A DNA stretch of 64,000 nt from NCBI GenBank assembly GCA_028551475.1, contig CM052362.1, positions 8,741,354-8,805,353 of the forward strand. Direction: 5' to 3'. A program made the translations under genes and the position numbers. Shown here piece by piece: positions 23,163 to 36,800 of this stretch; positions within the stretch are counted from its first letter, which is position 1; the number at the start of each line of letters is the position of its first letter. This DNA comes from Casuarina equisetifolia (taxonomy: Eukaryota > Streptophyta > Magnoliopsida > Fagales > Casuarinaceae). The notes under the pieces are model-generated. The model was given only the letters and a program-made list of their open reading frames with translations, had not been told where the DNA came from and did not search any database.

Positions 23163-24575
23163 CATTCAAGCCTTGGAGAAATGTTTTTGTATGAAATAAG
23201 AGTTGAAAAATATACTTGGTTACTTTGAAGAAAAATGATACTTGGTTTTATCTGCTTGTAGGTACATGTGTATCAAGGATCAAAGATTATATTACGAAGG
23301 CTAAAATCATAATATAAAGGCCTAATTATATAACCTTGAAGCAAATTCGAGTGAAGCTATTTACTAGTTGGTCCAAACCCAAGTAAAGTCATTTATCAAT
23401 TGGTCCAAGACCCATATGAAGCAGGCTAAGTCCAAGCCTGCATTATGTTCTACTTATTAAGCTAGATTAAGTTAGAAAGTTCCTAAGGCCTACAAGTTTG
23501 GCCTACATGACTAATTGATCAAACCAAGCCTAAGTTAATCAAAGTGATGCCATTTCACTTACATGTGAAACACAACCATTTCATTTAAGCCATGAGAAGG
23601 TGACTTAATTGAGCAAAATAGAGATGATGCCTTAAAGCCCTGCATTGATGAACTGTTCTCTCACTTCTCTATGTTCCTAATTCTCTAATAGGAAGAATTA
23701 TGAGTTGATAAAAGTGTCATAACAACTATTTGTTACATTAATCACGGTCTTTATTGTTGCATGATGGAGATTACATCAAATCTCAATAAGAAGATCAGGT
23801 TTGAAAGGAAACCCTAGAAAGCTTGAGTTCCTTGAATCTGCTATAAAAAAATGTTCTTTAAGGTTCTTAAGAGCTTTTGCACGAAATACTATTGAGAGAA
23901 TGTGAAAAAGATTAAAGATATGAAAGCTTATACTCTTGTGATTGAGTTCTTCAATCTTCAATGAAAGCTTGGATCTTCGGTGATATTCTTCTACATTCAT
24001 ATTCTTGTGAATATTCACTACTAGATTGAGTTGTTTATGTCCTAATTAAACTATTATTATCATCTGCACATAAATCATTTTGTAAATCTGAAATCTTAAC
24101 TTGATGATAATTGGAGGTTTCATGATTAGAGCTTGAATTGACTTTATATATCTTCAATTAGATCTCTGTTAAGCAATATTCCTCACAATCATATATCATT
24201 AAGGACTTGCTATTGTACTAAGGCTGAGTCAACCTTATACTTGTAATTGAGAACTATTTAACTCTTTGAGAAGAAGTTGAAATTGTAGGAGAAGGTTTTC
24301 TCCTTACTTTGAAGTAAAGTAGACTTCAGTTGGTTGTGTTGAAAAAGGAAGTTGATGGAAGTAGGTGACAAGGACTAAACCACCATGTAAATCTTTGTCT
24401 CATCTTTTTAGTGCTTACCTCTCTTGTTGTTTGATCTCATTACTTATAAATGATTCATTTAATTGCATGAAAAGTAAGTGAACCTAAATTAAAAGTGAAA
24501 AACCTAAGGTTACCAATTCAACCCCCCCCCCCCCCAAAACCATTTCTTCTTCTTTGTAAGCCATTAAATCTTACA
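23163..24575 (+). repeat. Copy 2 3' LTR, right fragment
   Basis: Diverged from but colinear with the copy-3 LTRs (ataatataaggc, gaaaccctagaaagctt, ccaattcaacccc). It ends ccattaaatcttaca at 24,575. With the left fragment this LTR totals about 1,600 bp. It contains a 14-C run at 24,522-24,535, an expansion of the ccccc block found near the end of the related LTRs. Confidence 0.82.
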
Positions 24576-26830
24576 ACAATGTGTAAAACCACTTCTTAAT
24601 CAAAGGTCTTTTGGGGACATTCTTGTTAATAGTGAAAGTTATATAAATTTCATATGGAGATAAATTCAATCCATACAAACTATTTGACATGATACAACTT
24701 TCAAGAATATTGGAATATCCACATTTGTTTTGTATAGAAAGAGAAACCAAATTCTACTTGAAAAATGGTACATAAATTATTCTACTTAAAGTCATTTTGA
24801 ATTCATTATTCAAAAGCAAGATGATGTCTCTCACAAACTCGACTTAAATCTTCTAATTGTTCCCAACATATAAGTATAGCTCATCAAGGTTTGGCTTCTT
24901 CTTGTTTATGAACCCCTAAATAGTAAATATGACATGATTTATTGTTACACAATCCAACCACTAAGAGATAGATACTATCTCAAATAAATTATCCTAACAA
25001 GCATAAACCAAAGAGATGTTACTTTTAACTTGATGTTTCACTACCCATTTCTTATACTTATAGTAGTAGTTGTCATATGCCCCTTCGTTTTACAAAAGAA
25101 GTATTTATCATCACCCTTCTTACCTACTAACTTGTTGCTTGATAACTTTGATTCCTTATTTCCATGAAGAGCAACTTTAGGCTTGTTTTGAGCCTAAGGT
25201 TTAAACTTCTTCCTTTTACCAAAGCTAGATGATTGGGAGAACATGACCTTATTAGGACTTTTTACTCTTTGATTTATCATTCTTAGCCATAAGGTTTGAC
25301 AGTTAAGTCATTAATTGACCAACTCTCTTCCAGAGCATTGCAAACTATTTTGATCGTGTTAAAATCGTATGTAAAACTTATCAAGGCCTACTGTACTATG
25401 CACTTTACCTAGGAAACATGCTAAAGCCTTTGATCCTTAAAGCTTTGTGGAGTTAGATTAACAGGCTTATCTATTAAGAGGGCAATGCATATGTCCATAA
25501 CCTTTAAAGCAAACATAAAATGCTCCCATTATTTCTTATAGTTGGAGTCAATTAGAACTTTAATGGTGACTTAAGCATTTTAAAAAGGAATGATGATTGA
25601 TCATAAAGTGATCCACATCATCAATACCATATGAGTAAATTAAAAAAGAGTTTACATCATTATACAAGCACTTGTGGGCAAAACAAATGACATATAATCA
25701 TAACACTCTCAATATAGCAGCAGTTATGAATAAGAACTACTTCAAAGTCCACCACTTGTGAATGTAGAGTATTTAGATCAGCCTAAACTCACACATGCCT
25801 ACTATGCATCCTTCTAAATCTTAACATGAGGTTATCTCCTATGGGAGTATAACTACACATAAAAACTGGAGATATCTAACTATAACACAAGATCATAATC
25901 CCATAATTCAATCGAACCAAACTAAATCTTGAAACCCATTTGTATCATAGATATAAACATAATGTTATTCACTACCTAAATGTGTAATTCAAATCTAATT
26001 GACTATGGGCATTTGTCTTTGAATCACACCAAGATAATATATTAAGTGTTGCATTAATTGCATCTATATATTCCATAATTATGCTTAATTTTAATAACAT
26101 GCATGTATATGGCTTACTTTATGCTAAATAATAATGCATATAACAATATTATAATATACAAAACGTGTGTAATATAATGACACATCACACGAGATTAATT
26201 TATTGTATGAAAAATAATAATGTGCAACAACATCAAACAAAACATATATAATTTGCAATTAAATCATATTAATACACAAGTAAGGTGGACATCATTATGA
26301 TCTTCATCTTCTAAGGAACATGTTGATCAAAAGCAAGGTCAACTCAGAGCTTCCACGTGCCATCAGAAGCTTTTGTTGATCCAATTCAATCGAAGCGGCC
26401 CGTATTAGCGAGCAATACATGCCCGATGCAACCAATTCGGCCAATTCTTCGGCAAATCTTGGTGCCGTTATGCACGTCAACACACGGTAGACCCCCAATA
26501 GTGTTTAAGGTGGCCTGTAGGTAGCAGGTAGTCAAAAAACCCGATTGGCTCTATTTGCGTTAGAGTTGACCCATTCGAAAAAACCATCAGCAGTGGCCGT
26601 TCTAGATGCCGTTGCATTCATATGAGGCCAATGATTAGGACTCCAATGTTAATCAAAAAGATTGGCACTAGTTTGGGTGTAATCAGAATTCGAAATTCTA
26701 ATGCTAAAATAGGTTAAAAAATTCTCAAAAATTTTTTTTTTTTTTTTTTACTTTGGCCCAATTCAATTTCAACCTCAATTAGGCCTAATTTTTAGAACCC
26801 ATAGTAATGCTAAAATGCTTTGATACCAAT
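24576..26830 (-). pseudogene. Degenerate inverted copia gag-protease relic
   Basis: Read on the minus strand, a primer-binding-site-like TGGTATCAAAGC lies at 26,817-26,828. Further along is a zinc-knuckle remnant (KYFFCKTKGHM near 25,075-25,110), then SRIIYVPFFK and NLVSLSIQNKCGYSN near 24,700-24,790. This is the order gag, knuckle, protease typical of plant copia. Many stops interrupt it. It is truncated at 24,576, where copy 2 inserted. It is older than copies 1-3. Confidence 0.75.
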
Positions 26831-27239
26831 TGTTAAAATGAAAGTACCCTCAATCAAGGTTTTTGCCCAAAAATAATGAATTATACACACACACATAGAG
26901 GTCATAGTAGAATGACCGAATACACACGTCATAATAGAATGACCAAATTGCCCTAAGACTTAATTTCAATATATGCAAATTAATGTGTACATAATTAGAG
27001 CTAGAAGAAGAGGTTTAGCCAACTTGACTTAATACATACTTAATTAAAAAGTCTTGACTTATTACAATTCTATAAGATACACTCTAGCCAATACTAGTCA
27101 TCGTCATACTCACAATCAAGAGCAACATCTGTCTAATTCCATAGGACCAATATGATTTACATCAATATACTCTTATAAGAAAAATATTTTAAACTCATTA
27201 ATATGAACTCACATTATGAGCTCATAAAATGAGCTAACA
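26831..27239 (-). repeat. LTR of the inverted copia relic
   Basis: Lies next to the minus-strand primer site. In plus orientation it starts TGTTAAAATGAAAG and ends GAGCTAACA, so on the minus strand it runs TGTTAGCTC to TTTTAACA, 409 bp with TG...CA ends. It includes a duplicated agaatgacc motif near 26,910-26,945. The outer edge is inferred from the terminal bases only. Confidence 0.55.
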
Positions 27240-27819
27240 TTGTATGCAAGTGATATGTAGTGTTTCAAGGATCACCAACTAGTAGATAAGTGGGGAACGA
27301 ACTCTAGGAGTAACTAATAATTCTGCAATTCTGCAAAGGTCGAGTATGGCTTCCAATGTACGTTTCCCAGAAATAAGACAAACATGAGAGTTTTACCACT
27401 GCAGATCTCATGCATATGATCAATAGCATCTTCTAAAACAAGTCTGCATGGTTCATCCATTAAACAACACATTTTCCATTGAAACAAATTGGCCCTTGAT
27501 TCAACCATGAAATAATTAAGCATCTAAGGTGATCACCATATGCAGACTTTATTTGAACAAATTGAGGAAACAAATCAGTCTCACAAGATGTCGCTACAAC
27601 GTGAGCTGGTTTTACTTGGACATGATTTACAATTGAGAAAAATGCTAATCCTTGTACTCTTCACTTCCTTAGCCTTCAAAATCAGTAAGGGAAAGCTAAC
27701 CTGCAACACAGGAAGATATACTGTTATTGATCAAGTTGTATACAAGCTAGAATTGTACCTTGTGTATATGAGGTCCCTGACTACTAAACTTCACCGTAAG
27801 GTCTTCCTGGATTGAATTC
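27240..27819 (-). other. 3' flank and probable 3' UTR of the MADS-box gene
   Basis: Sequence between the MADS stop codon (27,820-27,822) and the LTR relic. Small open frames cross both strands, but none has a recognised domain. The transcript end must lie here or inside the LTR; no decisive polyadenylation signal was picked. Confidence 0.4.
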
Positions 27820-27835
27820 TCAATCCAAGTACTTC
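27820..27835 (-). CDS. MADS gene exon 8 (last codons and stop)
   Basis: Acceptor ctacag|gaag after a pyrimidine-rich stretch. It completes a glycine, adds KYLD and stops at TGA (27,820-27,822). Relatives end in LPY..-type residues, so this tail is divergent. The upstream intron would be only 53 nt, short for a plant, though it contains a good branch site (tactaat). An alternative acceptor four bases on changes the frame. Confidence 0.55.
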
Positions 27836-30800
27836 CTGTAGCGAGAAAACCAGAAAAGTAAATTAGTATTGGCATGTTGCAAACTTACCCCAACTTGAGA
27901 GAAGTGTCGGAATTGTCGTGTTGTCTAGGAGTATAAGCTACAGTGCGAATATTGTCGATTGTAGCAGATGGCTGACCTTGTGTATTAGGTTTCAACTGAC
28001 CCTCAATCTGCTCAGAGGGACATTTTCCGTTGATTGAGAGAGGAGGGAAGCAAAGGACAAGAAAAATTCAAGACCTGATACCTGTTTCAGTCGCAGGTTA
28101 TTCTCCATCAGTTGGGCTTCCTGCAATTGAAGAGTAAAGAGAGACAGATTATTAAAATATGTTAGCCTTCGCCAGAAAGATTATTTCTCTATTTCTGATA
28201 AGACGAAGGGCAGCAGCCAATATAAGCTTCGCAGTAAGATCTCCAAGTGATTTAAGTCATAGGATAAACTGATCATACAATGATCTTTGTAAAAACTTCA
28301 TCCGCATCCATGATTTTCATTAATTTGTACCAACTTGCGTAATTATAGTCATTTCTAGTTAGCAAGTACTTTGCTCTAGACTAAGTTATCATGTAAATAT
28401 ATTTATTGAAAAATATCATCTCACCAAAGAAAGCGCAACAATTCAATGAAATTTCTTGCAAAAGTTTGAAGTTTAAAGTTTGGTACATGACCTTCCGCTG
28501 AAGAGCAGTGATCACTTCTGCAAACTTTTCATGCTGAAACACATAAGAGGATTCCCAAATTAAGAGACTAATACAGAATCTCATTGCTTAATCATAGTGC
28601 CAGGAAAGTAACACAACATAAAAAGACAAACCTTTGTCTTTAAAATGCGGTTCAAGCTTCCTTCTATAAGTTGCTCTAGTTTTTGTAGTTCTTCTATTTC
28701 CAAATTTTGGAGCTCTTCTCCCTTCATCTGCCTTCAGATGTCAACATTTTAAACATTAATCTGCTGTGGAATGTGCCCGAAAGTAGTGTCACAACTTGAT
28801 GAAGCAATGAAGTTACAATACCTCAGTTCACGAGTCCTCTCCACGATTTCATTGCTCAACAAGGTTTGGGAACTGTTCTTAAACTAAGAGGCAAAAAGAA
28901 ATGCCATTAATGAAGAACTCAGCAAATTGTCTGTTTAAGCACTTTTTGCATATCAATGGCTGGTGAACTATATACGCATTTCCTGACTTCTGATAGATAT
29001 ATAGATATATAGATATAATTGGGTATGTTATAAATGTTAGGGCCCTCACTGTGGGATTGATACAAATAGTTTGTTTCAGAAACGCACCTAGGCTTCACAG
29101 AATGGTATAATTTTCTTTTATACGTGAAATTCAAGAAACGCCCTGAAAGTGTTCAGATAATGACTCGTGTTTCCTTATGCCAATGATAAGTCACCTGCTT
29201 GGCATTTAATATAAAGTACGGGAAAAAGACTGACAAACTTTGTACATAGTAAAACCATAATTTCGGAGGCAAAAAACAACCATTTGAATAAACTTTAAAG
29301 TTCAAACCGTTAATTGTAATATAAAATCTCAAAAGAGGATCCTATGTTATTGGGGATGGTGTATTTATAGTTATTTTTAGAATACTAGGATGAGTGGATG
29401 TTGGAAAACAACCTAAGTCGTGGAAGGGATGGCAAAAGAATAAGGTGCAGCCACCTCTTATAAATCTGATCTCTCTAAAATTCTTTTTGCTTACCGAGTA
29501 AGCTTTCTTTGCTTAAAAAACTCTAGCTAGATTCCAAATGTCCATCCATATTATTTACCCTAGCTTCAACTTTTGTTTGGATAGGTGATCTTGTCCCAAG
29601 GCTAACTGTTTCCCTTACTGAAAGACATAAATAACTAAGGTCACTCCCTTCCAAATAAAGATCCTAAGAACTTATTCCACCTGCTTTATCACTCCTTCAA
29701 GAAGCCGGAATAGAAAAGACAAATTCAAAGCCCTATATACTAGCTTTTTCATAAAAGTCTTATAATCTGACCTTCTAAATTTGAGTGAGATCAGAAGCAT
29801 GCAAGGTGCCTCTAAGTGGATGGAACGTAACTGCTAAGCAAGTTCCTTTTAGAACTAGTTGCTGTGTTGATGATTATAGGCCCATCTACGATCTTTTCCA
29901 TCGAAGTCTTATAACCTGACTTCTTAAGTGTCAAGGAGATCAGTGGCATGCAAGTTACCTACAATTAGGTGGTAATTGCTAAGAAAGTTCATTTTAGGGC
30001 AGTTACTGTGTTGATGATACTAGCTTAATATGTCACTTTTGGCATGACAGAAAAACTGTCACAACTGTATGCCTTACAGTTGTAGAAGGATTAGTTAATT
30101 CGTAGTTAGAAATCACTGAAATCATTTCATTTTTAAAGAATCTTTTATTATATAGTAAAGGATCAACCTAAATGGAAAAATTGACGTATAAGTCACCCTT
30201 ACAGGCATTTACATAAGACATACACAATTCCTTAGACGTTACATCTCTTCCTCTCAGACCCCATACCTCTTCATCAAGTCCATACCACATTTCACTGAAT
30301 TAGCAATGTATGATACTAGTTGGCTCTGATATTATCTGTGAGAGCATAAGAAAAATAATAACTATATTTAACCTATAATTCTTAAAAAAAAGCACTAGTC
30401 AAGATTGAAGTTTGCTAAAATTACTTATAAAACTTGATTTCACATACTAAGAAACAAATATAAATCTTAACACCAATTTTACACCTTTTATAATCTACCT
30501 ATCTAATATAGAATTTTTGAGAGAATGACAATTTCCCAAATACTTTGTTTCAGTAATATTTTCTATTGAATATCATAAAAAGGAAATAAAGGCTAAATTA
30601 CATTATCAATGCCTAAATGATAGAAAATTAGGACTTATATGGTAAATCTTGCCATATTACAAATGTATTCTCAGATATGCTTCTTTGAATTGGAATTAAG
30701 ACTAAGTCATTGTTTAGGTTCTGAGCTTTTAATTTGAATCAATAGCAGACCGAATCTAGAGGTTTGTGTAAAGATGTGACTAGAAGTAGGTAATTTTTAT

Positions 30801-33800
30801 ATTTTCCTTCTGGCTATTTGTGTCATTTAGAATACTTTCCGCATCCTGCTCAGAAAGATTGGTAGGAAGCAATTTACAAAAAGGTAGACGAAAATGAAAA
30901 GAAAAAAGAAAAGAGGGAGTTCAAATCTTTGCAACTTCAACCTATTTGGTCATTTATGTTGAGACATGATGGTAAAGTCATCCCATACTAGCTAACATCG
31001 AAGGGAACATTATTCACTCGTCAAAAGTCAAATGTCTAACCTGGAGCTCCAAAGATGGTTGGTCCAATTTGCCGATACTCTTTGAATGCTGATTTTGTTT
31101 TTCAATTACCTGCTGCATACTTCAAACAGAAAAAAATAGCGATTCAGTTTCTTCCTCCTTCGTTTTCTTTAAAATAAAATGAAAATGGAGACCAAGTAAA
31201 AGACTTCTAAACTGTACTACTTTTTCAAGTGTATCCATTGAACTTACGACAATAAGTATTTTGCACCTGAAAGATATTTAGTTCTTAAGAAAGGTTCATG
31301 AGAAGAAACTTTGGTCAGGTGACTGAAGATGTATATATCATATTGACATTTCTGCTGTTGAGATATATGCTCCCTCAAACTATTTATGGTGATTTACAGA
31401 GATGATAAATTAAGTTTGTAAAAACGCAATTCACAAGCATCACTTAACAAGACTTTGACTTCAGATTTGGTGCTACTGAACTAAAATTACCTGCAGCTCA
31501 AAAGCTACAATGAAGTGCTATTGCACTATCCCTATAGAGAAAGACTTGAGGATTTTTCTCGACTTGATGGACGAACTTTAAAAAGGATGTACAAAAGCTA
31601 GGTAAATCTGAGCAGCAAAGAGAAAAGATTTTATCATCGGCAGTTTTGCGGCACCGCGGAGGGCTTTTGAGGTTCAGTTGTTACCTTCAAATTCTCTTAA
31701 CTGAAACAGTTAGTCTTATTCCCTAGGTCTGGATAAAACATTGAAAAATCAAGTTAACCTAGTGGAAGAATACCTTCTCTTTAGCCCATAATGTCATAAT
31801 TTCTCTCTATTACTATAAGCGACGTGATAAACCGCTTTTGTTTCATGTATTCAATCTCCTATGAATTGCAAACCGTAGCATTGCAGCATGATTAGAAATC
31901 ATAGCTTTGGTTATAGCTTCAACCTTAGCTATAATCCTCTACATAAAACTAGTTAATAAGTGAAGTATTGCTCCAGTTGTTGTATGCAAAGAGAAGGATG
32001 ATCCTTCACCTACGTAGTCATCTTTTTAAGCAATAAGAGTGGAAGTCGTTTGATAGTGTTGGATAATATAAAACTACTGTGTGAGCATGGCCTTCTTTAC
32101 AAACTACTAAACAGTCTTTAATTTCTTTATTTCAATGTGGCAATTGTTGGCCAACTAGTAGGCACAAAACAAACGTCTTGTGGCTAGCTAAGAGGAAATT
32201 GTGTAAGCACTTCTCACTTGGAAAGGCAAGCCAAGCATTAAGCATGAAAAGCAAAACCTATTGATATTCACCAGCAGAAGAAAAGTACTTAGATCTGATT
32301 GTAATCTCTGCTAGTCCTTGTTATGCAAGCGTTTAGATCTGGTTGTAACTTACAACAAGATTAATCTCAGCAAGTGATATTATTGTAGACTCATAGTCAC
32401 AACTGTTTGTTGAAAATCCAGTACTACAACTTAGATCCATCAATTTTGAACCAAGTGATTTATCTTAGAATGCTCATAAAGGGCTCCTATTATACTCTAT
32501 TTACCTTTATGAACAGGTCTTTGACATAGATTGCTTGAAGATCCCAGAACATCACTGATGGGATATGACCCCTTCAAACCGAATATTGTCCAACTTAGTC
32601 TCAAGCTTTGAAAACATTGTTCAGTGTAGGATCATAGATATAAGAGAAACAGGATTGGACCAAGTAAAGAAAACAACTTTGGTCATGGTCTAGCACTGAT
32701 GATGAGACAACGAAGCAGTCAAAATGGATATCCAACTCATTGAAATCTTATGGTCAAAAAATCTACAGATTTATAATTCTACCAGACTAGTACATCCTTC
32801 TCAAAGCTCTCTAGTAGAAAAAATAAAAATAAAAATAAAAATATTTCAGCAAGCCTTCTTCCAGAAAAGGAATTGTAGCAACGACAAAGGTACAAAAATT
32901 TTCCAACACATAAAAATAAGATATCAAGTTATTAATGTAAAACGTCTTTTCTATAATTTTTTAATCGTAACATTGTTTATTATTCCATAAAACTTCTCAA
33001 TTTAACAAATAACTGATTTTTTTCTTTTTTTTTTGTGTGTGTGTGTGTTGGGGGGGGGGTACTAGAAAGTTGATGTGGTACAAAAATAATAAGAACGATA
33101 AAGATCAATTTCAAGTTCTCACATGTGAAATAAGAAAGATGATCCAACAAAAGGCCGTTGCCATCAAGTTTGATGTGCTAGAACATGTTTATCTAGAACA
33201 TGCTAAATGCTTATATTGAGATACTACTGGATTGGGATTACCAATTTTTAAGGTTTTCTAATATCGTGTCTATGTTTTTAATTAGACTGAATATCATAAC
33301 CCTATTAAGTTCTTAAAACTTTAAAAGTTTTCTACAAATTCTAAAAGATTTGGATCCAATGTCCTCAATTCTTCTCCTTATAGCAACAAATGATAGAAAT
33401 AATGTTAAGAGAATATCATAATCGTACAACAATGCACACATAATTACACTAAAATATATATGATTAAAAAAATTGGTTCTTAATAAGGTTGTTGATATAC
33501 CATTCTTGTTGGCAAAAATTAGGAAAGTAAAACATAGAAAAAAAATCTTTGTTTATGAACATTAATCACTCTTAGGTGAATGTTTTATTGTGTTATAGTT
33601 AAAAGATTTCAACCTTGGTTTCTCTCATTCACAAATGAGTTTGTAATATTGGGATATGTTCCTAAGTCTTGTTTTCTCTAAACAGTATGAATAAATTCAC
33701 ATATTCATTAAAAAATAAAAGAAAAATGGTTCTTACTTCAATAAAACAACCATTTGGTCTCACTATTTTAAGGTTTTTGCAGCCTTTTCTGTCTAAATCT

Positions 33801-36800
33801 CTTGTGTACTTGAGTTTTCTAATGGCTTAGGACTTTTAGTTCACGTACGAGGAAGACTTTGACCTCCACCCCTTTGCATTTTTGCTTAAGTTCCAACATC
33901 TTTTTTTTTTTGTGAAAAAATAAGTTTGCATTAATAAAAATAAGTTCCAACATCTTAATGATTTAAAGAAAAGAGTAGGTCTTTTTTAACACATTTCAAA
34001 TCCAAAACCCAGGTATGATGCTTTGACTTGTTGACTTGGCCTCTATGGTTTCTAATGCTCGAGGTAAGGAGTGTTAAAGAAGAACGTATGACCTACAATG
34101 TCAAACTTTGAAATGATATGTTCCTTGTTTGAAGGTGTTCATGATTCTTAACAATGATTTTAAAGGAAGAAGTAAATCTTTCTATCAATATGAAAATAAA
34201 GAATAAGCTAGAAAATAAAGCTAACACAAGAACTGTTGTAGCACCATCATAATAATAAACATGCAAGTTAGCACTCGAGGTTGATGTAATGAAAGGCTTA
34301 TGACATGGTAAGGTATAACTATGTTATTGTGGCCCTAGACAATTGAGTTTTCCGCACCCTCCCCCCCCCCCCCCCAACAAAATTGTAAGCAGCTTACCCG
34401 CTTCTCTCATGGAAAGAGAAAGGATTGGGACTAGCGTTAAATAGGGATCTTAATCAAGAAGGGAAGGGAGAGGCGTGGAATTAACAAATATGAGAAATTA
34501 TGCTGTTTTATCTCTTTGTTTTTGTTTGTCACAGAGACTCCTTAAAGGCTATTAAACTATGTGCTTAGTTAATGGTTATTGATGGTATCAAAAAGAAAGG
34601 CGGCACATCTTGATCGATGTATGATGTGTTTTTTTATTTTCTACATGGAAGAATAGTAGTGTTCCTTTAAATCAAAATTTTTAATTGATGTTCTGAAACA
34701 TGTTTGGTCCCTCTCTCAATCTAAATAAAACTAACACTTTTGTTTAGGATGTTAGTAATCTTGCCAAAGGCTAAATGTTCACCAGTCTGAGCTTAACATA
34801 GCTTCTTTTCCAATTAAGAGTCTTCCTGCTCCTCCTTTGAACACATATATATTAAAGAAATTAAGCTGTAAAGCCTCTGCGGAAAAAATTCTTTCCAAAG
34901 ATAGAAGGCAGGCTAATAAAAAGTTTTTCTCGCAAATGTGGGTTAAAACTTATCAACTCAATCTTGTTTGCATTCCAAGCTTTTGGTCCTGTTCATTCAT
35001 CATTTAAAAAAAAAAATTTAACCTATGCTTTAGAAAGTTACTCTTTTATTAGATGAGTGGATTTTCAAATATCTAAGTCTTGGTTAGATTTTTACAAGTT
35101 CTAATTAAAGTTATAAATGATTTCAATGAACTTCAATTATCATACTAACTAATCATTTGAAGGGATAGCGTGAATGTAATTAGTATATCTCCATCATAAT
35201 ACTCCACAATATTAGATGTTATAATTTGCACATAATGAAGGCATTAAAGACTTAGTTGTAAAGATTACAATAGTTACCTAGGTAAGTAAAGATAATTCCA
35301 CTAATGAAGAGAAAGAGAGTAAGTAAAAAACTAATTTTGGGAATAAATTCTCAAAGATAAGTTTAAAATAATAGTTACTAATACTCGAGAACCTAGTCAG
35401 TTAGATCTCATTAACTCAGTGAATATTGATTAATTGCTCTAGATGTGTTACTCATTACTAGTGAGGGACGAAATTTGGTCATAAATGAAATGATAATAAT
35501 TAACTGTGGTACTCCAATAAACATAGATCTCAGTCATGTTTTACTACATGATCTATGTATATGGTTCTGAAAGGGGACGTGGTTAATGATATATTGTTTG
35601 AGCATGTTTTGCATCAGCGTGGTATATTAAAAGTGCGTCTAACATATATGATAGCTACATTTTGTGTTTTACTAACTTGATATCACTTCTTTCGAAGCCA
35701 ATATATTTAAACAAGGAACAAATCTTATGCAAGTAGATTTTTGGATTTTGATAAGGTTATTTAAGTTCTGAAGGCAACAAATGATGTGGGTTCTCAGTTA
35801 TTAAGGATCCTAATTTGCAAGAAAGCACACTTGTGCTTGATTAACAATCCAGATTGGCATAACGTGACTAGCTAATAACTAAGCAGATTGGCATAAGGCG
35901 CCGACCTAATAACTAAAATTAGGATTAATGTCATACCACTAATGTCTATTCTTTTTAGTTCAAAACATTCCATTTCTAGGCGTTTACTCTATTTACTTGC
36001 ACTTCTTTCTAGATCACTTATATCATATAATGGTTTTGGATCCTAATAATACCGTTGATTCGGTATAATTTATCAAAAATGTTGCTTTTCAGTAAATTAT
36101 TTGTTGTGACCCTTTTTTCTTTTTGTAGTAAAGAAATCCTTGAAAATGAAAGAAAAAAAAAGAAGGATATATTGCAAGATTGGAAGCTTGTGCAAACATG
36201 GGGATGATATCTAGCTTTGAACTAAATTAATGGTCTGGTACTTGAATTTCTTTAATCACTTATAATGCGATTGTTTATTATGTCAATCATGATTGTAATG
36301 TAGAAAGAAGAAATAAATAGGATCACAAACCAAATGAAAGAATACTATATGTGCAAAAGGGAAACATATGGGGAAATAAGCAAAAGTAAGAATTATTTAC
36401 TTTTGTCTTCGATATATTGTTGATTGTTGAATGTTTACAACGACCAGTTTTCTTGTTTAGGAAAGAAAAATATTGGATACCAGCAACAACTTTATTATTT
36501 GCTAGGATATTCCTCAGGGTAAAGGACTCCAAGAGTGTTTGGGAGGAACCTTATATTCTAATCTCCTTATTTCATATGCTAAGTTTAGCAGTTTATGTCT
36601 AGCTAATAGTTATGGCATTAGTAAATATAATAGTCTCCATTTAAGTTGAATGGATGGATTTCTCGACTCGGAAGGTACTTTACGGGAGTAGAAGCAATGC
36701 ATGAAAAGCAAAAGAAAAGGCAAAAAACAACAATGCTATTTCTAAAAGAAATAAAGTTTCTAACTTTGGCACCAAAACATGATTAAAACTAACACTATAA

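Larger units (their letters stand above)
8785..24575 (+). mobile_element. Ty1/copia copy 2, 3' part, interrupted by copies 1 and 3
   Basis: Visible parts are integrase (8785-9460), RT/RNase H (about 9540-10,640), spacer with purine tract (to 11,132) and a 3' LTR split by copy 3 into 11,133-11,319 and 23,163-24,575. Everything upstream of the integrase core lies beyond copy 1 and off-window. The element is heavily mutated. Its right flank is the inverted copia relic, so it inserted there. Confidence 0.88.

Noticed and set aside
11315..23167. A 5-bp target duplication for copia copy 3
   Set aside because: The flanks read ttcat and cattc. They share letters but are not a proper direct repeat at the LTR edges, so none was annotated.
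31485..31540. Possible alternative exon 2 ending in FELQ before a gtaatt donor
   Set aside because: The upstream codons do not match the I region and there is no matching acceptor. The exon at 31,041-31,119 fits fully.
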